DNA from: Myxococcus stipitatus
GTDB taxonomy: Bacteria > Myxococcota > Myxococcia > Myxococcales > Myxococcaceae
Assembly: GCF_021412625.1 (NCBI RefSeq)
Contig: NZ_JAKCFI010000005.1
Span: 124,001 to 188,000 of the forward strand
DNA: 64,000 bases
Direction: 5' to 3'
Position numbers and translations under genes: made by a program. The notes under the pieces were generated by a model. It worked only from the letters and a program-made list of their open reading frames with translations, had not been told where the DNA came from and searched no databases. Positions 1 through 14,000 of the stretch are shown here, piece by piece (position 1 is the stretch's first letter; every line of letters begins with the position of its first letter).

Positions 1-3000
1 GCCGATGAGCACCGTGCAGTCCTGGAAGAAGCCCGAGCCGAGCACCTCCACCACGTCGCCACCGGCCGCCAGGCCATAGCCCGGGACGACCGAAACGACC
101 TCCGGCCGCTCCTGCGACACATCCGCGCTCGTCTTGAACCGGACCCGCGCCTCCGTCTCCAGGGCCGCGCCACGCAGGTCCGCGAGCGCGGCGCCCACGC
201 GCAGCTCGTACTCCGTCCCGAGCGACAAGGGCGCGGAGGGCGTCAACACCACGTGCCCCCCTTCCGTGTCCGCGCGGACCTGCCGCCCCACGGGGACGGC
301 CTCGCCGTCCGACCGGCGAACCAGCGTCACCGCCCCCGCCGTCGCGGCATCGGGCAACGCGCTCAGCAGCACCTTCGCGACCGCGCCCGGGGGCACCACG
401 TCGCCCTCGGCGGGCTCCGTCCCACGAATCTCCAGGGTGTCCAGCGCCACGGAGGCCAGCGCTCCCGCGAGCGAAAGCTGGCGGTCGTCCGGATCGCTCA
501 GGGGCAGCTCGACCGGGGTCCCCTGCCCGTCCAGGAACAGCGTCCCCACCAGCAGGTAGTGGCCCATGAAGGCCATCGCACGGGCATCGCCCACGACGGA
601 TGCACGACCGATGCGCGACGGCGGCTCACCCACGGGGACGCGGAAGCGCTGAAGCTTCCCGCCACCCGCGGCCACATAGGCCACGCCCGCGGCGACACGC
701 GTCTGCTCCGCCGAGGCCCAGCCGCCCAGCAGCGCATCCACCACGAGCGTCCCGGCGGGAGCCGGGCTCGCGGGGACCGTCAGGTCATAGATGGCCACCT
801 GCTTCGCTCGTCCCAACGACAGGAAGGCTCGGCTCCCCTCCGCGGTGATGTGGACCGCGGGAGCCACCAGCTCCGTCGATCCCAGCTCTGCCAGGTCGCC
901 CGTGCGCGCATCGAGCACGAAGAAGCGAGCGGGGCTCTTGGCCGCACCCGACACGAGCAGCCGTGAGCCATGGAGCGCCAGTGCGCTCACGCCCCCTGGA
1001 ATGGCCCGCGCGCCCACGCGCAGCGGCCGGCGTGAAGTGTCCGACACGTCGAACACCTTGACGCCCTCGGAGTCGCCCACGAAGAGCAGCGGGCCTCCCA
1101 GGGCGATATCCGTGGCCGCACCCACGACGGAGAGCGCCTCGAGCACGTGCGCGTCCGCGACTGGCGCGACATCCACCCGCTGGACCCCCGCGAGACCCGC
1201 GGCGACGTACACCACCTCGCCCTGCTTCACCACCCGGCGGCTTCCCCCCTGCCCCGGGAAGGTCAACGTCTTGATCTGCGTGACGTGCGTGGGGTCACTG
1301 AGATTGGCGAGCAGCAGGCCGCCGCCAGGCGTCTGCCGGTTCGCCACGAGCAGGTTCCCATTGGCGTCGTGGATGTCCACCGTGGCGCCCAACGACGCGA
1401 ACGCCACGCCGTCCTCCACCACCACGTCCCGGATGGGCGGCGTATCCAGCCGGGCCACCGCGCCGGAGCCGTAGAGGAAGGAAGCCGCCAGCGTGTCCGG
1501 GGACGCGTCCATCGTCGCGGAGACATCGACGAGCCCCCCCGCGCCGACGTGCGGGGGCACGAGCACTTCCGCACGCTCGCTGCTCCGGACACGGACGTCG
1601 AAGGACTTCCCGCCGCCGAACATCACCTCGAGGCCCGGAGCGAATCCACGCCCGGTCAACGTCACCCAGACACCACCCTGCTGAGGCGCGCGATCAGGCG
1701 ACACGCTGACCAGCTTGAGCGGGTCCCGATAGACGAACCCTCCCAGCAAGCGCGCGGACAGGTGGCTCGGGTCGCGAACCTCGACCAGGGCGGCGCCTGA
1801 GAGCCGGATTCCATCTCGCATCGGAGCCGGGGGCACCACCACGGAGAGCGTTCGTCCATCCGCCCCCACCGCCAACACGTCGGCGGCCTGACCACCGACG
1901 AACACCTGGGTGCCCTCGCGGAAACCACTCCCGGTCAGCACCACGGGCGTCGCCAGGTCCGCGCGCCCCGACGACGGCGTCACCGCCGCGAGGCGCGGCT
2001 GATGGGCATCATCGGCCGCGACCTCGAAGCTCCCCAGGAACGGGGCGGCCTGCGGCCTCAGGTCGAAGGACACCAGCCCATCCACATACACCGTCACCAC
2101 GTCCCCGGCGGCGAACGGCGTCGTCGGAACGAAGATGACGGACGAGCCGCGTACCGCGTACTCCACCGAATACGTCCCGGGCACCGAAGGAGTGCTCGAG
2201 CCATCCTCATGCACGACGGAGACCTGCATCGTCTGAGCGGACAGCGACGACACCTGGACCGGCATCGTGAAATCGACCCGGACCTGCGCGCCCTGCGCCA
2301 CGAGTGAGCCGTCCTCCGGGGACATCCCCAGCGGCAGCAACTCGACGGGTGGCATGGACTGGAGGGTGCTCTCGCCCGCAGTGGCGACATAGAGCGTCCC
2401 GCCCACCCAGGAGATGCCCGACAGCCCCGCCCCCAGGTCCGTGGCCTGCACCCGCTCGGGCGCGGCCTCGTCCGTGAGGTCGAAGACGTGCAGCCGGTTT
2501 CCGGCGGTGACGTAGGCGCGGTTCGCGCGCACGACCACCCGGGAGCGAACGAGCGACTCGAAGCTCGTGAGCGTCGTGTCCACGGACACGCTCCCGCGTC
2601 GCACACCTTCGCGGGTGTAGATGGACAACGTGAGGCCGTTGCCCTGGCCCGCGACGACATTCGAAGTCAGCACATAGAAGCGCCCGGGCCCGAGGTCCAA
2701 CGCGAGCGCGTCCGCATCGAGCCCCACGGTGCTGACCTTGGGCAGCTCGGGTGACGACGCATCGAAGACCTGGACCTGTCCAGCGGCCGCCGTGACGTCC
2801 GTACTCGTCACATAGGCCAGCGAGCCCTCCAGTCGGACCCCCGTGGCGAGCCCCTGCGTCGAGACCCTGCGCACGACGAAGGGCGTTTCGGGACGCGACA
2901 CATCCACCGCCGCGAGCCCCGAGCGGTCGTTGGCGAGCAGCGCCAGCGCGCCACCCACGTCCAGGCCCCGAACAGGGTCCTGCGTCGCGAGGGTGCCGAG

Positions 3001-6000
3001 GCGAAGCGGCCGCTCCTCCAGGCGGACGTCGAAGATCTCCAGGCCCGAGGTTCCGGGAGAGGACACACCGACGTAGAGGCGATCCCCCACGAGCTTGATG
3101 TCCGAGGCCACCTTCGGCGGGAACCCCGGCAGGGCGACGGACGAGCCCACCGGCAGGTCGTACGCGAAGGTCCCGACCGCGACAGCGGCCTCGCCGGGCC
3201 GGGTCAGCTTGATGACCGCGAGCCCCGCGCCATCAGCCATCGGCGTGGTGAACTCCAGGGTCGTGAGGTCCAGGACGTCCACGTCCACGCCCTGCTGTGG
3301 CGACTGCCCGTCGTGCTCCACCGAGACCGTCGTCCCCGGCGCGATGGCTCGTCCCGCCACGGAGACGCGCACGCGCGTGCCACCCTCGACCGGGCCATGG
3401 CTCGGGGAGATCGTCGCCTTCACGCTGGCCAGCGGATCCAGCGCCAGCAGTCCCGCGGGGAAGAAGCCCTCCGGGCCCCCCTGGTCCGCGACCCACACAT
3501 CCACGGGCCCGGCTGGCAGTGCCGGCAACGTGAGCTGGAGAACCCCGCCCTCGTGTGCCACGGCAGCCGGAACGCCGCCCACGCGCGCCGCGTTCACGCC
3601 TTCGAGGCCCTGCCCGTGGACCGTCACGCGCTGGCCTCCGCCGGTCGACACCGTGGACGGCGTGAACGACGCGATGACTGGGGCCCGTGAGCCCGCTGTC
3701 GCGGTGTCGAAGGTGGTGCGCAGCGGCACCAGCAGCGCGCCGCCGCGCTGGTCGGTCACCGTGGTGTCCACCTCCAGCACGTACCGCGTGCCAGGGGCCA
3801 GGGGCACCTGGGGCTCCGCGACGATGGCGTAGTCGAGCTTCGACGCATCCGCGGTCACCGACAGCGACAGCGGCACTTCGCCCGTGGGACCTGTCAGGCG
3901 GACGGTCTCCTCGGAGACGCTCGCGGCGGCCAGGGGCCTGTTCATCCGGACCACCAGGCGCGACAACGACGGGGGCACGAGCTCCCCGCGAGCCGGCTCG
4001 TAGCCCGTCACCAACATGAACGGGAGCTCCAGCTCCGCCAGCCGCGTCCCTCCCGCCAGCATCAGCCGGTCACCCACCGGCAGGAGATCCAGGGCCCTCT
4101 CTTCGTTGCCGCCACTCAGCAGCCGGGGCTTGCGCAAGTCGGAGACGTCGACGAGCACGGCACCACCCTCGTTGGCGGCGACGAAGAGCACGTCGCCTAC
4201 CAGCCGCAGCCGCTGAGGCTGGCCCGGCGTGTTCGACAGCGACGCGTCGAATGCGATGCGCTGGATGAGCGCGGGGCTCGCCGGGTCCGAGACATCCACG
4301 AACGTCAAGCCATGCTCCGCCGAAGCCAGGATGGCCACTCCGTCCCGGACCACGACGTCCGTCAGGTTCCCGGGCTCGTTCCATTGCCCGACCACCTGGG
4401 CGTTCGCACCCGCCGACGAGTAGATGAGCAGCGTGCTCGCGGGGGCGATCGGCCCCTTCCCCGGATAGGTCGTGCGCTGGCCACCCCGCGCGCCGCCACT
4501 CTGCGAGTAGTACGGCACGGGAGGCGGAGGCTGCCCCACGTCGCACTTGTTGTACTTCACGCCCTGGTGGTTGCCCGTCACCACGAACAGGCGCCCCTCG
4601 GCCACGGTGGCGCCGTACGGCTCGAAGCCCTCGCCGCCCGAGCTCGCGACGATCAGCGGGTCCTCGGGGTTGCGCGCGTCGACGAGATAGATGGCGCCGT
4701 CGTCGCCCACCTGGTCCTCGACCGGCGGGCAGCCGGGCGGCGGACTGGTCTCGGGAGGCGTCGTGAGCGAGTTGGCGAGGACCCAGGCCCCCACGGGCGT
4801 CGGAACGACCCGCGACGCCATGAGGCTGTCTCGCGAGCTCATCAGCCGCGCGCGGCCCAGCAACGCCAGCTCCTCCCCGCCCGTTCCCACCGTTCCGCTG
4901 CCATCCAGCACGGTGAGACCACTGAGACCATTCGCGACGTAGAGCTGGCTCCCGGACACGGCGATGTCCAGCGAGTCGGGCATCACCTCCACGTCCGGCA
5001 TCGGCGTGTCCCGCGGGACGCGCCCTTCGAGGATGGCCATCAACAGGTCGACCTTGCCCGTGTTGCCGGGGTCGGCCACAACCTGCGCCGCACTGGTGGC
5101 CCGGGGGCGCCCGCGCAGTTGGACGTCCATCGCCGCCATGCGGAAGGACTGGGGAATCGTCCCCGCTCCCATGATGGGGCCGGAGAAGGGCTGCTGGAAC
5201 CTGTTGCCTGCGTGCGCCGCGCCTCCCGACGTGTAGACGTAGAGCGGCGACAACGGACTGGGGGCGAGCGCGCTCGGACGCACGGACAGCGCCCGCTCCT
5301 CGCCGAGGAACGGCAGGCCGTAGCCGACCTGGGAAGGCGCCACACTGCGCTCCACGCCATCGGGAGACACCACCATGACGGGCGCGTCACCGAACGAGCC
5401 AGGTGTCGCCGTCGCCGTGATTCGGGTGAGCGAGTGCACCGTCACGTTCGTCGCGGGGATTCCGCGAACGCGGACCTGCGTCGACCCGAGGCCATGCGCC
5501 CACTCGGGCAGGAAGCCCTCGCCAATCACCTCGACCGTGCTGCCACCTCGTGGGTTGAGGAAGCGAGGCGTGGCCGACGTCGCCACCAGCGGCAGCGTGT
5601 AGAAGTAGCCGCCCGCCCGACGCGCGCCCAACCCGCTGGAGGTGTTGACGACCACCACGTCCGCGAGCCCCGGAGCGCCCGGCGGGACCTCCACGCGAAG
5701 CCGCGTGGACGACCGCGCCAGCACCGTCGCCTGCGCGGTCCCCACGAACACCTCGGACGTCTCGTCGAAGTCCCAGCCCAGCACCTCGCTGAGCCCACCG
5801 CCCGCAACGGGCCCCACCCGGGGCTCGATCTGGCCAATCCTCGGCTGCCGCCCCGTGCCCAGCGCGGTGCGGAAGTTCACCTCGAACGGCGCGGTGAGCG
5901 CCTTCCCGTCGCGACTGACCAGCGCCTGACTGAGCGTGAGCCGCATGGCCGCGTCGGGCGGCAACATCACGGAGGGCCGGAACACAATCGTGCTCACGGC

Positions 6001-9000
6001 CTTCTCGGCGGTACCCGCCTCGAGGTCGCCGGGCACCGGGACTCCATCGGCGGTGAGCTGGAAGGCCGTCCGCGCCGAATCCGGCTCCACGGTGCTCGAC
6101 AGTGTGACGGTGATGGACTCGAGAGCCAGCCGGACGCGCTCGCCTCGCGTGACGCTGGCGCTCACCACGGACAGGTCCGTCGCGGGCCCGAAGTCAACCG
6201 ACCATCCCATGCCCGCGGTGCCTTCACGCAAGCTCACCAGCCGACCGCCTGCCGTCACCAGGGCGGCATGGGTGGTCCCGGAGCGGGTTCCCGTGACGTG
6301 GTAGAGCAGCTTCGGAGCAGCCAGGGTCGACAGGTCCACCACGGCGACCCCCGCGGCACCGGCCGCGACATAGGCGAGGCTCCCCGCGAGGCGGACATCG
6401 CTCGCGAAGCCGTGGACGTCGACGGTCGTCAGGAGGATGGGCGTCGCGGGATCGCTCACGTCCACCAGCACGAGCCCCGCGTCTCCCGCGGCCACTACGG
6501 CCACATCCCCCATCATGCGAATGCGCTGGGCATCCAGGGGCAGCTCCCCCAGCACCGCGAGGCCCCCCTCCACGGAGAGCGTCCTCAGCCGTCCGTTGCT
6601 CACGCGCCCCGTCGTCGTCCGGGTTCCCACGCCTGCTACCGCGAGCCCCTCCTGAACGGCCACGACCTGGGCCCCCGGTGTCGACGGGAAGCTCCTGATG
6701 GGGAACGGGGCATGGGAGATATCGAAGGTGTGGAAGCCCTGGCTTCCGGCGGCGGCCAGCAGCCGGTCCTCTCTCGCGTCCACGCCATAGACCGCATCCC
6801 CTGGGATCGTGCGCGTGGACAGCACCTGCGGCTCAGTGGGGTCCGAGATGTCGATCTCCACCACGGAGCCGGACACGACGTCGCCGTCCTCGTCGTAGGT
6901 GTGCACCCCGCCGACGAAGAGACGATCGCCTCCGGGGCGGCTCTCGTCCGCCGGAGGATAGGACACCGACCAGAAGTCGCCGCCCGCGACACGGCCGATG
7001 ATCCGGTCATCCTGGCCGTCGTGGTCCTCGTCGACGAGACCTGCCTGCGCCGCCGCCGGAATGGAGATGCCCTTTCCGGCATTCACTCCACGCGTGTAGA
7101 GGCCAGACAGGTCCACGATGTCGAGCCCGCGCTGTCCCACGACATAGGCGTAGTCACCAATCACGACCGCGTCGCGCAAGGCCCCCGAGAAAGCCACCGA
7201 GGCCCGCGCGGGCAAGTCGTAGGTGAACCCGTTCGCGAGCGTCTTCGCCACGCCATCCGGATTGATCACCGTCACATCCACGGCCCCCCGCTCGTGAAGC
7301 GGAGTGAGGACCTCGATCCGGTTGAGCCCCAGCACGCGGGGCTGCTCGCCCTCCTTGTCGCCGAAGAGCACGCGGACGTTCCCCGTGGGAGAGAAGCCCT
7401 TGCCCTGCACCACCACCCGCGTCCGTGCCGTCGTCGGACCGCGAGCAGGCGTCACGGCCGTCACCAACAACTCCTCCGTGTAGAGGAACGCACCCGGAAG
7501 GATCAGGCCCGCGCCAGACGGATTGCGCAGCGCCAGCGTCGCCGCACCCTCGACCCCCTTCGGGGTGCGCAGCGTCATGGAAGTGCCATCCGCGGAGACC
7601 ACCACGTTCGTCGCGGGCAGACCGTTGAACTCGACCTCCATCCCGGTCGCGGAGAAGCCGCTGCCGGTCAGGGTCACCAGCGAGTCGCCCGCGGTCGGAC
7701 CCTGTCGCGGCGAGATGGAGACGAGCGACAGCGGCACGACGTTGCGGTCGCTGGCCGTCTGGAACTCCAGCGTATAGGTCCCCGGCATCAAGGGCCCCTG
7801 TGCGCCGGACTCGGAGAGGACGCCTCGCACGCCGCTCACCTCGAGCCGATACCGAGCGGAGAGGTTCAGCTCCGCGTCCGCCGTCACGGTGAGCTCCGTC
7901 CCGGTGACGGACCTCGTCACGGGCACCTGCACTCCCGCCGAGGAACCACCGAGCCTGGTCAGCCGCACCAGGGCGGTCGGCTCGAGCGCGATGGGCATGT
8001 TGAAGGTCAGCCGGAGCGCATCCGTCGGACGGACGGCGGTGTCGCCAGGTCCAGGCGTCGCCGCCACGACCACCGGGAAGGGCAGCCGGACCACCGCGAG
8101 CGCGTCGAGGGCCTTGTTCCGCTCGGTCGTCGAGATGGTCGCGACCGCGATGTCCCCCTCGATGTCCACGTCCGACAGGCTGCGTCCCGGGTAGAGGTCG
8201 ATGGCGTCGATGCCTCGGGGCGACGTGGGCGAAGACACATCCACGAACTGCAGCCCGGCCGGGCCCCCCGTCTCGCCGATGGACGACAGGATGGCGGCGG
8301 CGATGTGCTGCGTCGGAGTGCTGGCCGTATCGACGAACACGCCCCTCGGGAGCAGCGGCGGAACCACGGCCTGGACGAACGGACGGCTCGCTGGCACCAG
8401 CGAGATGGAGCGCAGGGACCTCCAACCGGAGAAGGCATGCGTCTCACGCATCGAGACGCCTCCCAGCGCCTCGGGGAGCTCCCCGACGACGGCCATGACC
8501 GGCGACGTCAGGTCGACCAGGAGCGTCGAGACCGCGGAGGACCGGGACACCTGGACCAGCGCGTACTGCCCCGAGGACACCGCGACCCGCTCGACACTCA
8601 CCGGCCCCAGCACGCCTCGCATGAGGAACTGCGTCCGAGCCCCGATCAACATGGGGCGGTCCGGCTCCGCGATGGAGAAGACCGCCAGACCTCCAGGCCC
8701 CGCCGCCACCAGGGCGAGGTTTCCAGTCAGTGCAATGGCCCGCGCCTCACCATCGAACGGAATCGTCGCATCCAGGATCCGCGGCGCCCCCGGAGTCGAC
8801 ACATCGAACACCTGCAACGAGGGCCCGTTCTCGCCCACGACATCGATGAACGGCAGGTCAGGCGCGTTCGCCACCACGTAGGCGCGCTCGCCACGTACCG
8901 CCAGGGCGACCGGATTGTAGGGAGGAAGGATCGAGATGCCGCCTCGCACGAAGGCGTTCTCGGGTGTCGCGACATCCACGGCGGCCAGCCCGCCATACAC

Positions 9001-11010
9001 GCTGCGCTCCATGAGCTCCGCGGCGGTCTTCGCTTGCGTATGCACCTGCGCCGCCGACAGCACCCACGCCGTCTGGTTGCGCAGCGCGACCGCCATCGGC
9101 GTGCCACTCGCCAACCGCGGGCCTGACTGACCGTTGGCGGGCACGTCACGGCCCAGGATCGACGCGACCTCGAGCTGGCTGTAGAGGTACGCCCCAGGCG
9201 CGAAGGCCCTCTTCTCGTCCGGATTCTCGACCACGACGTCAGCGGGGCCGAAGGCCCCGGCGGGAGTCACCGCGGACAGCCGTCCCGGCGCGAGCACCCG
9301 CACCTGCGTCGCGGGAACACCATTGAAGGTCACCTTCGCGCCGCGCTGGAAGCCACCACCGGAGAGCTCCACGAGCGTGCCTCCCTCCACCGAGCCAGAG
9401 GCCGGCTCGAGGACGGAGATCTGGAGGAGCGGCAGATAGACGAAGCCACCCAGCAGCGCCCCTTCTCCGCCGTCCGGGTTGACCACCGTCACCACGACGG
9501 GCCCTTCCTGCTGCGCGGGAGTGACGACCGAGAGGCTCCGGCCCCCTTCCGCCACGACCACCGCCCGTCCCTCGCGCCCACCGAAGTAGACCTGGGCCCC
9601 TGGCTGGAAGAAGTCACCCGTGACGGTCACCCGCGTCTCGCCCTCGATAGGGCCCGACCCGGGCGACACGGCCGTGATCGTCGGTACAGGCTTGTCCGTC
9701 GCACGCGTGACGAAGCTCGCGAGGAAGGACTCGTCCATCGCCTGGACGTTGGCGCCCTGGAGGGGAAGAACGTCCTTCGTCACCGTGAGGAAGTACGGCG
9801 TCGAGACGGCCAGGGGCGACGCGGGCGTCACGACCACCGTGCGCCCCGCCGCGGAGACCTGCGCTGGAACGATTCGCCCCAGCACCGGGTCCGCCTCACG
9901 CAACCAGACGTTCTCCGACTTCGCCGAGGCCTCGTCGACAGCAGCGGAGAACTCGACCACCACCGGGCTGTCCACGGGCACCTGCACGGCACCCTCCGCC
10001 GGGCTCATCCCCGTGACGGCGAACCTGGGCAGGGCGAAGACGAACCCGCCCGCGTCACCCGCCTGCGCGACCGGTCCGCCCTGGGCGATGACCACGCTCC
10101 CCGCTCTCGGCAGGTTGGCATGGAGCGTCGAGCGCGTGCCGTCCGCCTTCAGCACGGAGGCGGACAGCAACCCCTTGATGGGGGTGTTCTCGGCGTCGTG
10201 GAGCGAGGCCACGGCAACGGCCAGCCGTCCATTGACAGCGATGTCCGACAGGCCCGTCGCCACCAGGTCCGCGCGCGCGGCGCGATGCGTCAGGAGTGAT
10301 TGGATCACCGGGCGCGAGGGGGCCGACACATCGACCACGGCCATCGTCGCGTTCGCGTCGCGACAGGCGACGTAGACGCGGGTCCCCTGGGCCACCACCC
10401 GCACCGCCTCGCCAGGCACCGCCACCGCGCCGAGCTCCCGGAAACCAGGGTCCCTCAGGTCATGGATCCGCAGACCTCCCGAGCCCGCGGCCACCAGCAG
10501 CAGCCCCTCATGCACCGCCACGTCGAGCGCGGGTCCCACCGTGGTGCGTGTCGCCAACCGCATGGGCGATGGCGACGAGGGATTCCCCAGGTCCACCACG
10601 GCCACACCCACGTCTCCGTTCGCGATGAATGCCAGGCGCCCGGAAGCGGCGAGGCCGTGGATGTCCTCGCCTGGCAGATCCACGGTCCCGACCTCGAGGA
10701 AGGGCGCCGAGACGACGTCCACCATGGACAAGCGTGGCGGAATGGAGATCGCGCCCGAGACCACCTGACGGCTCGTCCCCACGAGCACCCAGCGATCGAG
10801 GAATGCCGCCGCCCGCGGTGGGGCCTCGAGCGGCATGGCCCCCAGGAACGTCTGCGACGCCCCGTCCACCCTCGTCAGTGCGATCTGGTGCGGGCGACTT
10901 CCAGACTCCAGCCCCGTGACGCCTGTCACGACCCGCTCATTCCTTGCATCCACGCGGAGGAACGTGTGTGTGCCCCTCCCGGGGAACGGGTCGAAGGTCG
11001 CCAAGGGCGC
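1..11010 (-). repeat. Six tandem modules: LVIVD propeller-like block + Big_5 + two IPT/TIG domains
   Basis: The downstream part of the giant gene repeats one composite order. A 300-400 residue block of LVIVD-like strands (for example GVKVFDVSD and GVAVVDLS) is followed by a Big_5 Ig domain (for example TEPAEGDVVPPG), then two IPT/TIG domains (for example TPSSGRADLATPVVLTGSGF). Blocks start near 11010, 9177, 7219, 5320, 3154 and 1454, a spacing of about 1.7-2.2 kb. The sixth is cut by the left edge inside its first TIG domain. LVIVD repeats are thought to fold as beta-propeller blades and TIG domains as Ig-like folds; neither implies enzymatic activity. Confidence 0.8.
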
Positions 11011-14000
11011 CATGCCAATCTCGACAGAGCGGAGCTCGGAGGTTCCCCGATTGCCGCTCACGTCCGTCGCCGCCGCCTGGAGTTGCGGGAATCTCCCCGC
11101 CGAGCCCGAGGGCACCAACCACTCGCGCCGATAGTGCCGCGTACCCAGCGGGTCCGAGGACGGCGTCTGCTCGCCTGGGAACTCCTGCCCGTCGATCAGG
11201 AACGCCCCCGCGGCGACGGTCGCGTTGTCGGTGACCGCCGCAAGCAAGGGGACCGCCGTGCCTTCCGTGACGACATCGAAGGCGACGGGGTCGACGAGTC
11301 GGACCTCGGGCGCCACGGTGTCGCGGACCGTTCCCACGCGAACTTCCTCGGACCAGGTCTCCTGGCCAGCGGAGTCCACGGCCACCGCCGACAGCCGAAG
11401 CTCGCGATTGCCACTTCCCACGTCCGGCAGGAAGCTGGCCGCGAAGTGGGTCGGCTTGCCGGCATAGCCCGCCGGGGCGTCCGCCGTGGCCACCTTGAGG
11501 CCGTCCACGTAGAAGTGCACGGCGGCGACCGGCCCCTCCGTGTCACGCGCATCCGCCTCGAGCTTCACGCGGGTGCTCTCGAAGAGGGTGCTGCCGTTGA
11601 GCGGCTTGACGATGGCGACCGTCGGCGGCCGATCCTTGGCGACGACCGCGGACTGAGGACCGCTCCAGGCCGTCTGGCCCGCGAGGTCCACGACCTGGGC
11701 ACGGAAGACCAGCGTCTGCTCGGCCTCGCTCGGGGAGGGCGTGTAGATGAACTGGAACGGCAACTGGTTGCGCCGCCCCAGCGCCACTTCCTCACCGCCC
11801 GGGCGCGTGACGAAGAACTCCACGCTCGCCACTCCCTCCAGGTCATCCTCGGCGGTCGCGACCAGCACCGAGGGATGGCCCACGACCAGCCCGGAGACCG
11901 GATTCAGCACGACGGTGGGAGGCCGGTCCCTGATCACCTTCAACGACAAGGTCGCGGACCCCGTGTTGCCGGACGTGTCCGTCACCTTCGCGACGAGGGA
12001 GAGCGGCTTGTCGGAGACGTCCGCTCCGAGCTTGGGCACGCGATAGGTGAACGCGAACGGCGCGACCGGCATGGTGACATAGGGCACACCGTCGACGGAG
12101 AACTCCGCCCGCACCACGCCCACGTTGTCATCCGCGTCCGCCTCGATTCGCAGCACCTGTCCTTCGATGATTTCGGAGTGGTTCGCGGGCGACCGGAAGC
12201 TCACGGTGGGCGCGGACGTGTCCGGGACGATGGTGACGGTGCGCTCCGCGGCCAGCGTCTCCTTGCCCGTGGTGTCCCTGGCGCGGGCCTTCAGCGTCAG
12301 CGTGCGCGGGGCCGTCCCCTTGGGCAGCGACACCCGGAAGCGGTACGGCGCGGCGGTGCCCACGAAGGACCTCGTCCCTCCTTCGGCTCCTTCCACCGTC
12401 GCCTCGACGGAGGCGACGCCCACGTCGTCCTGCGCCGCCACGACGAACGCGAAGTCGCGACCCTCGGTAATCTGCTGTCCCTGGCTCGGCTCGGCGATGG
12501 CCACGGTCGGCGGACGGTCGACGACCACCGGCAGCCGCACGACCTGACTGCGCGTCTGATGCAGGAACGAATCCCCGGCGATCGCCTCCAGTTCCAGGGC
12601 CTGGGCACCCGCGGGAACCGGAACCGAGAAGACGAAGGGCGGCGCGCGCAGGATGACGTCCATCAGCGTGCCGTTCACGCGCAGGGCCATGCTGGTAACG
12701 GCGACATCGTCATCCGCGGCCACCGTGACCGTCACCCGCGTCTGCTCCACCACGGGGCTGCCGTCCCTCGGGGAGATGATGGACACCGTGGGAGCACGGT
12801 CCCGAACGATCTCCACCATCTGGATGGCCGGCTCGTCGCTGGCATTCCCCGCGGAGTCCCGTGCTCGGACCACGATGAAGTATGGAGCCATGTCCCCTGC
12901 CCCCAGCGTGTTGAGCAGCGGGGCCTCGAACACGGCGCTCACCACAGGGGTCGCATAGGAGTAGCCCACGCCCGGGATGCCGCTCTCCGTCGGGAAGCCT
13001 CCCGCGTGGTGGACGACGGTCAGGTTTCCAAGCGTCGGCCCCACGAGGATCTCCAGGTCCTGGACGAAGACGTCGTCCATCCCCATCACCTCGACGCGCA
13101 CCGCGCTGCCCTCCACCAAGGGCATGCCCAGCGTCGGACTGAGGATGTGGGCCACGGGATCCGTGGTATCCCGCACCACGACGACGGGCTGTTCCACCAC
13201 CGTGCCATGGCCTTCCAGGTCCGTGGCCACCGCGCGGAGCGTCAGCACCGTGGATGGACGAGACGGGTCCATCGCGACGAAGCCCGGAGGCAGCTTCACC
13301 CGTCCCCGGAACTCCTTGACCCGTGCCGCGTCCCGGAACTCCTCCATCTGGAGACGCGAGATTGCGTCAGCCAGCTCCGGCGCCACGGCCCGGGGAGCGC
13401 CCGCCTCTTCACTCCCATCCGTGGGGAGCGTCTCGATGGCGCGCGCCTCCCCGCGAGACACGGTCAGCGCGGGCTGGCCATTGATGAAGAACTGGACCCG
13501 GGCAATCTCCGTGTCGTCCCCCGCCACCGCCGAGAGCACGAGCGCGATGCTGCCTTCGGCCAGGGTGGCCCCCGGCTCGGGCGTAGCAATGGCCACCACG
13601 GGCGCGGACGGACGCCGCCCCTCGATCAAGAGCTGGGTGCTCCGAGTCGCGCCCAGCGAGTCCGTCGCGGTGATTCGCAGCACACTGGGTGCCCCATCCG
13701 CCTGGAACGGAGGCGTGAAGGAGACCGCGCGGCTCCATCGACCGGCATTCGGCCCCGGAGGGACCTGCTCCGAGACCAATGTCTCGCCTCGGTACGAAAC
13801 CTCCACGCGGGCCAGCGCGACATCGTCCGTCGCGGTCACCTCGATGGAGTGAGCGATGTTCTGCAGCAGGCGCACGTACCCCGTGCGCAGCTCCAACGCG
13901 GGCACCAGGCGATAGGCGCTCGGGGCATCCTCGGGCAGCCGGTACTTCAGCTGGGACAGCGCCACCGTCGGAGCCTGATCCTCGGTGATGTCCACGAACA

